Source of the DNA: Candidatus Gerdarchaeota archaeon
Lineage (GTDB): Archaea > Asgardarchaeota > Heimdallarchaeia > JABLTI01
Reading direction: 5' to 3'
DNA length: 11,774 nucleotides
Assembly: GCA_016840945.1 (NCBI GenBank)
Contig: JAEORJ010000404.1
Span: 1 to 11,774 of the forward strand
This document shows, piece after piece, positions 1 through 6,295 of the stretch. The first letter of the stretch is position 1; every line of letters starts with the position of its first letter. Below the pieces are notes generated by a model. The model was not told where the DNA came from, ran no database searches, and was given only the letters and a program-made list of their open reading frames with translations. The position numbers and the translations under genes were made by a program.

Positions 1-267
1 AAATCCTGCACCTATCCCCGCACAAATACCTAAGATAGCGTACTCATTAGTAAAACCCAACAAGTCTAATAAGAACGATAATAATGCTCCTAAGCTTGCA
101 CCAAAAATCATATTGAAGAAAACTAATAGAACATTATTGCGTTGAAATTTTTTATGGTCAAAACAAAGCTGAAACTTGAAAGAAGATCTTCTTATTAACA
201 ATTCTTCAAGTGTTGCTTCTTGCATGCTAGTTGTTTTTTCTTTGGAATTATAATCACTAATACTCAA
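1..267 (-). CDS. Partial multi-pass membrane protein, 5' part only (C-terminus off the left edge)
   Basis: An open frame reads leftward and runs off the window with no stop. From ATG at 223-225 it encodes 75 residues: a charged, soluble start (MQEATLEELLIRR), then a hydrophobic helix (about NNVLLVFFNMIFGASLGALL), a short polar turn (DLLGFTNEY) and the start of a second glycine-rich helix (AILGICAGIGAGF). This is the pattern of an integral membrane protein with small-residue helix packing. I do not recognise the family. Two starts are possible. TTG at 265-267 has GGGAG three bases upstream and an A/T-rich TATA-like stretch (302-317) at a fitting distance; it adds MSISDYNSKEKTTS. ATG at 225 has no ribosome site. 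I chose the TTG with low certainty. The frame is closed by a stop at 310-312, so no longer N-terminus exists. Confidence 0.6.
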   Translation of the reverse strand, partial: MSISDYNSKEKTTSMQEATLEELLIRRSSFKFQLCFDHKKFQRNNVLLVFFNMIFGASLGALLSFLLDLLGFTNEYAILGICAGIGAGF

Positions 268-301
268 TCTCTCCCAAAAAGAATTGATTGATATTTTCTC
301 T

Positions 302-317
302 AAAATAAATTATTAAC
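302..317 (-). promoter_or_regulatory. Candidate TATA element for the leftward membrane protein
   Basis: On the minus strand this reads as a run of T and A only around TTAATAATTTATTTTA. It lies about 40 nt before the TTG start at 267, so a start site roughly 25 nt downstream would leave a leader of about 15 nt carrying GGGAG. A/T-rich background is high here, so this is only suggestive. Confidence 0.3.
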
Positions 318-404
318 ATAAGACTATAAAAATGATTTTTTATTTTAACTGAAAGAAACAATTTTTTCGTAATTAGTTAACACTATATTTCATATTTTCA
401 AACC

Positions 405-416
405 AATCAATTGATT
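405..416. repeat. Perfect 12-bp palindrome in the divergent spacer
   Basis: AATCAATTGATT equals its own reverse complement, and the flanking bases do not extend the symmetry. It sits 105 nt before the start at 521, upstream of the likely TATA element, which would suit a dimeric regulator site. Chance palindromes are common in such A/T-rich DNA. Confidence 0.3.
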
Positions 417-520
417 AGACTCTAGTTTTATTATACTGAACCAAATTAAAGACAAAAAAATCTTAGGAATTATTTAATAATACAAAGTAGATATTTTTTA
501 TTTAGTGGGGAACGTGGTTA

Positions 521-1024
521 ATGTCTAACAAGGAAACTTTACAAGTGTGTTTTAATTGTCAAACAGAAAACGAACCGGAAGAAGATTATTGTACTAATTG
601 TGGGGTAAAATTACGACATAAAATTAGAAAAAATCTTAAAGCAAAAAAAGAGTCGGTGAAGGTTTCGAAAGCTACTCTTTCATTTATCTTGGTAATAATT
701 ATTATTGCAATACCTATACTAACTATCTATATACGCTCTACAATTTATAATGGAATCGTTAAGATAAATAGCTGGTCAGTTAATGATGAGAACAATGAAA
801 TAACAATAGTTTTTCGATGTTTCAATGGTTCAAGTATTCTAAAATATGTTGCAATAGCTGCCCAATATGGTATAATCTTAAGTGAGGTAAAATATAATTT
901 AAAAATGGATAGTACCCATACCATAACAGTTACACTGTTTTTCTCTCCGCTTATAACAGATGATTTTACAATCCATTATGATTGTTATACTTATGGACCA
1001 TCTTTACAAGAATGTTCGTTGTAA
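521..1024 (+). CDS. Zinc-ribbon, single-TM membrane protein of unknown function
   Basis: A 167-residue protein with three parts. Residues 10-27 form a zinc ribbon with two CxxC knuckles (C10-x2-C13 and C24-x2-C27). A very basic linker follows (about 30-50, many K/R). One transmembrane helix at about 52-70 (LSFILVIIIIAIPILTIYI) leads into a roughly 95-residue C-terminal part rich in beta-forming residues with Cys at 100, 155 and 164. The basic linker predicts that the zinc ribbon is cytoplasmic and the C-terminal part is outside. Small zinc-ribbon/TM proteins of this plan are common in archaea and generally uncharacterised. I see no catalytic motif, so no function is assigned. ATG at 521 is preceded by GTGGGG at 505-510, ten nucleotides before the start. 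The gene stands alone and converges on the PLP enzyme. Confidence 0.8.
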   Translation: MSNKETLQVCFNCQTENEPEEDYCTNCGVKLRHKIRKNLKAKKESVKVSKATLSFILVIIIIAIPILTIYIRSTIYNGIVKINSWSVNDENNEITIVFRCFNGSSILKYVAIAAQYGIILSEVKYNLKMDSTHTITVTLFFSPLITDDFTIHYDCYTYGPSLQECSL

Positions 1025-1033
1025 ATATCAAAT

Positions 1034-1070
1034 TATTTTTTCTAAATTAAACCTGAATTCAAAATCAGGT
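1034..1070 (+). terminator. Candidate T-tract plus hairpin between convergent genes
   Basis: Ten nucleotides after the stop at 1024 there is a six-T run (1036-1041), typical of archaeal U-tract termination. Just beyond it a 6-bp inverted repeat, ACCTGA at 1051-1056 and TCAGGT at 1065-1070, could form a hairpin with an 8-nt loop. The hairpin lies after the T-run rather than before it, so it does not look like a bacterial intrinsic terminator. It could still separate the two convergent transcripts. Confidence 0.4.
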
Positions 1071-1098
1071 CATTATTCATTTACAAATTCTATTAAAT

Positions 1099-2298
1099 TT
1101 ATTTGTGATTTATTAGTATTTTTTGAATTCTCTCCAAAGCTTCTCTAAGAATAGCTCTTGGGCAAGCAATATTGAATCTTTGAAAACCTGCACCTGAAGG
1201 ACCAAACATTGCTCCATCATCTAATCCTACTTTTGCTTCTTTTTTAATCATTTGATCAAGTATTTTCGGATCAAATCCCAATGAATTAAAATCAACCCAA
1301 GGCAAATAGGTTCCCTCTAAATCAAAAACTCGAGCAGATGGGAAATGCTCTTCAATGAATGATTTCAAATATAAATAATTCTCCCAGAGATAAATAAGAA
1401 GGGCATCTAGCCAATCCTCACAAGCGTTATAGACTGTTTCAGTTGCTATCATTCCAAATATCGATGGTGCGCGTATTGATAGATTGCTTGTTGCAGCAGT
1501 GAAATTTTCACGCAAAAACTTATTAGAAATTATTACATTGCTGCTTTTCAAACCAGCTACATTAAATGTTTTAGATGGTGCGACACAAGTAATCGTGTGA
1601 TCAGCTATTTCATTTGATATGGAAGCAATTGGAATATGTTTATGTTTGTTAAAAATTAAATCACAATGGATTTCATCAGAAATAATAAGGACATTATTTT
1701 CAATACAAATCTTAGCAAGCTTTTCTAATTCTTCTTTTTTCCAAACTCTTCCTACAGGATTATGAGGTGAACATAAAATAATCATTTTTGTTCTCGGAGT
1801 TTTACATTTCTCTTCTAAATCTTTAAAATTAATTTCATAATTGTTTTGGTTTATAACCAATTCATTGTTTAAGACATGACGACCATTAGCTTTTATCGAA
1901 TCAGCAAAAGGATAATAGACAGGTTCTTGAATAATGATCTTATCTCCAGGACTACTAAAAGCCTGAATGATGATATTAATAGCTGGAACTACTCCTGGGG
2001 CGAATTTTATCCAATCTTTTTCAAGTTTCCATCCATGTCGTCTTTGAAACCAGTTCATTATTGCTTCATAATATGACTCTGGTGGTTGTGTGTAACCAAA
2101 TATCCCATGTTCTACACGTTTGTGCAATTCATTCAATAAGGCAGGTGGTGCGCGAAAATCCATATCTGCTACCCAAAGAGGTAAGAGATCTCCAACTCCG
2201 AAATATTCCTCAAGAAATTTGGTATCCCATTTGATTGCGTTTGTTGTTGTTCTATCAATAATCTCATCAAAATTAAAAGTAGTTTTTTTATCGTTCAT
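1099..2298 (-). CDS. PLP-dependent aminotransferase-fold C-S lyase, MalY/PatB family (cystathionine beta-lyase type)
   Basis: A 399-residue, full-length fold-type I PLP enzyme. Landmarks: N-terminal WDTKFLEEYFG and LPLWVADMDFRAPPAL (37-54), characteristic of MalY/PatB; FGYTQPP (67-73); PGVVPAI (101-107); EPVYYPF (125-131) with the ring-stacking Tyr; SPHNPVGRVW (177-186) with Asn180; SDEIHCDL (207-214) with Asp208 that pairs with the PLP nitrogen; SKTFNVAGLKSS (242-253) with Lys243 as Schiff-base lysine; and QRFNIACPR (373-381) with Arg374 for the substrate carboxylate. Family members cleave C-S bonds of cystathionine or cysteine conjugates to pyruvate, ammonia and a thiol. Some act mainly as aminotransferases, so the exact substrate is open. 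The ATG is supported by AGGTGA (plus-strand 2304-2309) five nucleotides upstream. It is cytosolic and monocistronic. Confidence 0.93.
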   Translation of the reverse strand: MNDKKTTFNFDEIIDRTTTNAIKWDTKFLEEYFGVGDLLPLWVADMDFRAPPALLNELHKRVEHGIFGYTQPPESYYEAIMNWFQRRHGWKLEKDWIKFAPGVVPAINIIIQAFSSPGDKIIIQEPVYYPFADSIKANGRHVLNNELVINQNNYEINFKDLEEKCKTPRTKMIILCSPHNPVGRVWKKEELEKLAKICIENNVLIISDEIHCDLIFNKHKHIPIASISNEIADHTITCVAPSKTFNVAGLKSSNVIISNKFLRENFTAATSNLSIRAPSIFGMIATETVYNACEDWLDALLIYLWENYLYLKSFIEEHFPSARVFDLEGTYLPWVDFNSLGFDPKILDQMIKKEAKVGLDDGAMFGPSGAGFQRFNIACPRAILREALERIQKILINHK

Positions 2299-2303
2299 TT
2301 AAT

Positions 2304-2309
2304 TCACCT
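2304..2309 (-). promoter_or_regulatory. Shine-Dalgarno site of the PLP lyase gene
   Basis: Minus strand AGGTGA, five nucleotides before the ATG at 2298. It is one of the clearest ribosome sites in the window and fixes this start. A/T-rich stretches near 2325-2350 probably hold the promoters for this gene and for the divergent MBL gene. Confidence 0.6.
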
Positions 2310-2429
2310 AATGGGTAGTTTTTATCAGATAGTATTTTCGATTATTTTTATCACAGATATACTTTTCTAGCATTTTTTAGTATGATAAAATTGATTAGTA
2401 GATTTAGTATTGTATTCTTTGTGTTATCA

Positions 2430-3293
2430 ATGAAAATTCAAATTATGAATCTATACAATGATATTGCTCCTAAAAATAGTAATTTGAAAGGAGATCATGG
2501 TCAATCCTTTCTCTTATCTTTTGAAAAAAGTAATATTTTGTTTGATACTGGTACAAATGGGAAATATCTTTTGAAAAACATGCAACAATTAGATGTTGAT
2601 CCTACTGAAATAGATACAATCATTTTATCTCATGGGCATTTTGATCATACTGGTGGGATTTCAGCTTTAGTCCGAGCACAACCAAATGGTAAATCTATAG
2701 ATATTATAGCACATAATTATGCTTTATTGCCAAAAGGAGGAAAGAAAAAAGAAGGAGAGAAATATTCTATTGTTGATATTGGTTTTCCAAAATTATCAGA
2801 GGAAATCAAAAATAGAATAAATTATCTTTTAGTTAAAGATTCTTACCAGGTAAATCCTTACTTGTATACCTTAGGTGAAATAATTGATCGCCCTTTTAAA
2901 GAAGGCATCTCAACCAGACATATGTATTTCATAAATAATGCTTGGCAACCAGATAATATGATTGATGATCTTTCTGCTGTATTAAAAACTAAAAAAGGAT
3001 TAGTGCTTATTTGTGGATGTTGTCATGCGGGATTACTCAACACTTTACTAAAAGTGAAAGAATTATTCCCACAAGAAAAAATACACACAATTATGGGTGG
3101 AACGCATATGTTGGAATTTACTGGTGAGGAAGTTGATTTTATTGCTAAAGAGTTACAAGAGCAATATAGTACTCCGAATTTATATCTTAATCATTGCACA
3201 GGATTGAATACTACCGATAGACTAGCAGATATCTTTGGCAAAGAGGTAGTGGGCAATTGTTTAGTAGGAGATAGTTTTGAATTTGAAGTATAA
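2430..3293 (+). CDS. MBL-fold metallo-hydrolase (MJ0301-like, HCTG-type)
   Basis: A metallo-beta-lactamase-fold protein of about 287 residues. Visible motifs, numbered from the ATG at 2430: DTG (39-41) at the end of the first beta-sheet hairpin; SHGHFDHTGG (67-76), the HxHxDH metal box (H68, H70, D72, H73); CGCCHAG with H199; MGGTHML with H226; and NHCTG with H255 as the last metal ligand. The combination of GDHGQSFLL near the N-terminus, CCHAG and NHCTG is typical of the archaeal/bacterial subgroup often annotated as dihydropterin aminobenzene-phosphate synthase-like; substrate specificity inside it is poorly known. The frame is open up to ATG at 2382, which would add a hydrophobic leader of 16 residues. 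I prefer 2430 because family members begin close to the MKI strand, but a TATA-like AGATATAC at 2355-2362 fits the upstream start better. Confidence 0.88.
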   Translation: MKIQIMNLYNDIAPKNSNLKGDHGQSFLLSFEKSNILFDTGTNGKYLLKNMQQLDVDPTEIDTIILSHGHFDHTGGISALVRAQPNGKSIDIIAHNYALLPKGGKKKEGEKYSIVDIGFPKLSEEIKNRINYLLVKDSYQVNPYLYTLGEIIDRPFKEGISTRHMYFINNAWQPDNMIDDLSAVLKTKKGLVLICGCCHAGLLNTLLKVKELFPQEKIHTIMGGTHMLEFTGEEVDFIAKELQEQYSTPNLYLNHCTGLNTTDRLADIFGKEVVGNCLVGDSFEFEV

Positions 3294-3346
3294 ATTAAAA
3301 TAAACAACATAAAGAAATAATTTTTCAATAATTTTTGGTGCTTAAT

Positions 3347-3913
3347 ATGTATACAAATAAAGGTTGGCCAATTCCAGAAGGACGTTCTGGTTTGGATGTT
3401 TGGCGATTAAATCGTATTTTATCCATCATCTATCGTAGAGCTATTGAAATTGAATCAGATGATAGAGAATTACCAATGTTGTGGAGTATGATGCACATGT
3501 TTAGTATGTGCCAATTAAGCAAATTGGTTGCTTTAAGACGAGGTTTAAATCCTGAATTTGCAGCTATGACTTGCGCTTTTCATGACATATATACTTTTAT
3601 TGAAGGTAAAACGGAAGATCATGGTGCAAAAGCTGAGAAATACATACGAGAGATTGTTGATGAATTTAATACTCATAAAAGAGAATCCCTGGCAGAAATA
3701 AACGAAGAAGAAACTACCCACATTATAGAAATAGTTAGACTTCATAGTGATAAAAATTCAATTAGCAATGATCAATATGTCGAATTGCTCAGAGATGTTG
3801 ATTCTCTTGATAGTTATTTGCATGGTACTACTCCTGGTAGAAAGTCTGGCAGAATTCCTCGATGTAATAGGCTTCTACAAGAATTCAATATTGATCATAA
3901 AATTTGTAGATAA
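3347..3913 (+). CDS. HD-domain protein, putative metal-dependent phosphohydrolase
   Basis: A 188-residue all-helical protein carrying the HD signature. Numbered from ATG 3347: H50 in WSMMHMFSM, the HD pair H79-D80 in CAFHDIYTF, H92 in KTEDHGAKAEKYI, H133 in EIVRLHSDK, and the distal Asp in LLRDVDSLDSYLHG (150-155). This H...HD...H...H...D order matches a metal-dependent HD phosphohydrolase. It begins with a family-specific GWPIPEGRSGLDVWRLNRIL segment and ends with PGRKSGRIPRCNRLL, a basic tail near the predicted active site that could bind phosphate. The natural substrate is unknown. ATG at 3347 is preferred over in-frame TTG 3335 and GTG 3338 because GGTG at 3337-3340 serves as its ribosome site with a 6-nt spacer. 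It follows the MBL gene by 53 nt, with two T5 runs in the gap, so co-transcription is uncertain. Confidence 0.78.
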   Translation: MYTNKGWPIPEGRSGLDVWRLNRILSIIYRRAIEIESDDRELPMLWSMMHMFSMCQLSKLVALRRGLNPEFAAMTCAFHDIYTFIEGKTEDHGAKAEKYIREIVDEFNTHKRESLAEINEEETTHIIEIVRLHSDKNSISNDQYVELLRDVDSLDSYLHGTTPGRKSGRIPRCNRLLQEFNIDHKICR

Positions 3914-3998
3914 TCTCTTGCATTCCTAATAAATCAGATAAATCTGCAAGCTTAAAATAAATGAGAACATAATTAAATGTAGATAAGCAACTATACAT

Positions 3999-4009
3999 AG
4001 GGGAAGATC
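3999..4009 (+). promoter_or_regulatory. Shine-Dalgarno deciding the TTG start of the PLC-like gene
   Basis: AGGGG at 3999-4003 followed by a 6-nt spacer places translation at TTG 4010, immediately before a Lys-rich signal-peptide n-region. There is no in-frame ATG before the hydrophobic segment, so the TTG start is well supported. Confidence 0.65.
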
Positions 4010-5329
4010 TTGAAGAAAGATAAGAAAATTATAACACTTTTACTCATCGTTTTTTTCAGTATGCCATTAGTGTTATATAACAATCATTCGACAACTTCTT
4101 ATCCAAGTTATTATCCCGGTGGTGCCCACTGTAGATTGATCAATGATGCGTTAGATTGTCTAAATTTTGAGTCAATAAATTTCACTTCATTTGAAGATTG
4201 TAGAGATGAAATTTTAGCTTATCCAACGAATTATAATGATCAACTTTATCATGCCCAAGATGATTATGATTCTGAGTATACTTTAAAATGGGGGCATTAT
4301 TGGAATCCTTACACACGATCAGGGCTTTATGGGAATTTAGGCGCTCCATACCACGCTAACAGATATTTTAACATGGCAGTTAATTATTATTTAGGACTGG
4401 GTTCATATTCTGTGGATAAACAATTAGCCTATTATAATTTAGGATATGCCATTCATTTAGTACAAGACTTGACTGTACCTTATCATGCACAGAATGATCC
4501 ATTTGGTAAGCATGCAGATTTTGAAACCTTCTGTGATCATCAACACCTATATGGAAATATCGATTTACCATTAAATGGCCTTTATACCCCACAAAAAGAC
4601 TGGAAGGGAGATATCTGTCCAGGGGGATGGGTACATCAAGCAGCATTAAAAGCAGCACCTTACCATAAAATAATAGAACAAAATGAGTATGATTATGATT
4701 TATGGTTAGGTATTGCTAATTATCTTATGGGAGAAGCTATTAAATTGACGGCTGGATTCATCTTCTATTTTTGGCAATATGTTCATAATTTAGATTTTGA
4801 TGAAGATGGTGTTCCAGCAATGGTCGAACAAGCCTATAATACTGATTATACCTGTAATGATACAGATTCTGATTTAATATCTGATTTTGAAGAGATAAAT
4901 TTGGGTTTAGATGGTTTCTGCACAGATCCAACATCCAATGATACTGATAAAGACGATTATACTGATTTTGAAGAAATAAATATCTATTTCACAGATCCTA
5001 CTAATGAATTTGATAGTCCTTTCTATTTTGTGCCACTATTCTGTACCAATTTCCTAGGGTTAATTGATAATGATAAAATTGTTTTTTCTTGGTCCCAACC
5101 AGCAAATTTCCTTCCAGGTTGGCACTATGAATTATTTAGATTAGAAGGTAATTCTGAAATTGTAATCTATTCCAATACAAAAACATTCTTTAGTTATATC
5201 CCACCAGATAACACAACATTCTATTCTTATCGGGTTTATTGTTATAAAAACTCAACTTTAAGAGGGGTGTATGTGCAATGGGGTGGGAGCCTCGTGAGTT
5301 GGAGTTCTTTAGAAAGAATAAAAATCTAA
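4010..5329 (+). CDS. Secreted zinc-dependent phospholipase C-like protein with calcium-type Asp repeats and a C-terminal beta domain
   Basis: A 439-residue exported protein. A signal peptide (KKDKK then ILLLIVFF-type core, about 1-23) leads to a zinc PLC/S1-P1-fold domain (about 35-260). Bacillus cereus PLC ligands can be matched by eye: H40 in GGAHCRLINDAL (His14), an Asp in AQDDYDSEY (Asp55), H96 in WGHYWNP (His69), then HLVQDLTVPYHA giving H149, D153, H159 (His118, Asp122, His128), and KHADFETF giving H168 and E172 (His142, Glu146). GWVHQAAL (206-213) and TAGFIFYFW (247-255) also match the family. Next come three Asp-rich thrombospondin-3-like stretches (262-267, 284-292, 311-319), then a Fn3-like beta domain (about 355-435). 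Nine cysteines suggest disulfides outside the cell. No C-terminal anchor is visible. The predicted substrate is a phospholipid headgroup ester; the true substrate is unknown. TTG start. Confidence 0.85.
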   Translation: MKKDKKIITLLLIVFFSMPLVLYNNHSTTSYPSYYPGGAHCRLINDALDCLNFESINFTSFEDCRDEILAYPTNYNDQLYHAQDDYDSEYTLKWGHYWNPYTRSGLYGNLGAPYHANRYFNMAVNYYLGLGSYSVDKQLAYYNLGYAIHLVQDLTVPYHAQNDPFGKHADFETFCDHQHLYGNIDLPLNGLYTPQKDWKGDICPGGWVHQAALKAAPYHKIIEQNEYDYDLWLGIANYLMGEAIKLTAGFIFYFWQYVHNLDFDEDGVPAMVEQAYNTDYTCNDTDSDLISDFEEINLGLDGFCTDPTSNDTDKDDYTDFEEINIYFTDPTNEFDSPFYFVPLFCTNFLGLIDNDKIVFSWSQPANFLPGWHYELFRLEGNSEIVIYSNTKTFFSYIPPDNTTFYSYRVYCYKNSTLRGVYVQWGGSLVSWSSLERIKI

Positions 5330-5357
5330 TATCTGAATTTACCATCTAGCAGTTCAT

Positions 5358-5367
5358 TTTATATTTA
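5358..5367 (+). promoter_or_regulatory. TATA-like element for the GNAT gene
   Basis: TTTATATTTA lies 13 to 22 nt before ATG 5380 and about 27 nt (from its centre) before in-frame ATG 5389. The gene has no ribosome site, so a leaderless or nearly leaderless transcript is likely, possibly starting at 5389. Confidence 0.45.
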
Positions 5368-5379
5368 TTGAAATAATAA

Positions 5380-6144
5380 ATGTCTCCCATGACACACAAA
5401 GATGAAATTATCTTTTATCAAGAATTGGCTATACATGCTTTTCCACCTAAAGAAATTATTCCATTAAATGGCTGGTTAATCCGTATTGATGAAGGACGTT
5501 ATCAAAGACCAAATAGTGTTGTTCCATTGGTCTATCAAGGTTCTGATCTTGAATCTGATATCCATAAAGTAGAAGAAATATATTCAAATCGAAATTTACA
5601 AACTCTTTTCCAAGTAGCTGATTATTATCAACCTCAAACATTGTGGGAAAAGCTTCTAGAACTCAAGTATGAAATCCACGCAGAAACACAAGTAATGCGT
5701 GGAAAAGTTGACGAAATGGTTCATTTACCATTTTCTCAGGATTTTTCATATACCCATTCAACCAAAATATCTTCAGAATGGTTTGATTCTCTTCAAGCAT
5801 TTAATAGTACAAGTAATGAGCGAATGGAAATTGTGAAGAAAATAATTGAGAGAATAAAAGAACAAAGAATTTTCTTCTATGCAAAAGATAACGAAGAGAT
5901 TGTTGGTGTTTGTTTAGCAGTCATTGAACGTAATTGTTTAGGGATTTATAGCATGGCTGTAAAACCGGACTATCGAAGAAGAGGAATTGGTCTCTCATTA
6001 ATAGCACAAACAAGTATTTTTGCAAAGGAACAACAACTTGAAAACATCTACTTGCAAGTACAAGGAGATAATTACAAAGCAATTGCTCTCTATGAAAAAG
6101 CAAAGATGAAAGAAATTTACAAATATCGATATTTCATAAAGTGA
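5380..6144 (+). CDS. GNAT N-acetyltransferase with an N-terminal GW/NSV accessory domain
   Basis: A 254-residue protein. The C-terminal half (about 122-254) is a GNAT acetyl-CoA transferase: the core strand YSMAVKPDYRRRGIGLSLI (190-208) holds the acetyl-CoA pyrophosphate loop R199-x-x-G202-I-G204, and NYKAIALYEKAKMKE (231-245) is the family's N..A..LYEK motif. The N-terminal half (about 16-110) has AFPPKEIIPLNGWLIRIDEG and RPNSVVPL. This resembles the leading domain of GNATs related to the C-terminal part of mycobacterial Rv0428c, in which two degenerate GNAT-like halves sit in one chain. The acceptor substrate (protein N-terminus, amino acid or antibiotic) cannot be read from the sequence. 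ATG 5380 lacks a ribosome site; ATG 5389 is an equally good start. It is likely monocistronic, with a T-rich terminator behind it. Confidence 0.87.
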   Translation: MSPMTHKDEIIFYQELAIHAFPPKEIIPLNGWLIRIDEGRYQRPNSVVPLVYQGSDLESDIHKVEEIYSNRNLQTLFQVADYYQPQTLWEKLLELKYEIHAETQVMRGKVDEMVHLPFSQDFSYTHSTKISSEWFDSLQAFNSTSNERMEIVKKIIERIKEQRIFFYAKDNEEIVGVCLAVIERNCLGIYSMAVKPDYRRRGIGLSLIAQTSIFAKEQQLENIYLQVQGDNYKAIALYEKAKMKEIYKYRYFIK

Positions 6145-6164
6145 AAGATTTTAGTTAATCTTCA

Positions 6165-6211
6165 TTTTTTTCTAAATAAATTGCTAGAAATCACTTTTTT
6201 GGCCTTTTTTT
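6165..6211 (+). terminator. Multi T-tract terminator after the GNAT gene
   Basis: Three T-runs follow the stop at 6144: T7 at 6165-6171, T6 at 6195-6200 and T7 at 6205-6211, with no strong hairpin before them. This is the usual form of an archaeal U-tract terminator. It separates the GNAT gene from the hydrolase at 6296. Confidence 0.6.
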
Positions 6212-6295
6212 CATAAAAATTCTACAACCTAAGATTTTTAGATAATTAAAATAGAATTAAAGGATAATAAAAAGAGTTTCAATTGTTGAAGTATT

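Larger units (their letters stand above)
268..520. other. AT-rich divergent intergenic spacer
   Basis: About 250 nt separate the leftward membrane protein from the rightward zinc-ribbon gene. No ORF with coding character is visible on either strand. The stretch is extremely A/T-rich and should hold promoters for both directions. It contains a perfect 12-bp palindrome, AATCAATTGATT, at 405-416. A TATA-like TTTAATAAT lies near 473-481, suitably placed for transcription of the gene at 521. Confidence 0.6.

Noticed and set aside
960..1148. Rightward 62-codon ORF overlapping the ends of the zinc-ribbon and PLP genes
   Set aside because: It overlaps both convergent genes in another frame, has no ribosome site, and spans the likely terminator.
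1876..2302. Rightward ORFs of 60-66 codons inside the PLP lyase gene
   Set aside because: They lie antisense to a strongly conserved enzyme, have no family-like sequence, and are frame shadows.
4380..4658. Leftward 92-codon ORF opposite the PLC-like gene
   Set aside because: It lies opposite the PLC metal-binding core, whose coding frame is certain, and its own sequence has no recognisable motif.
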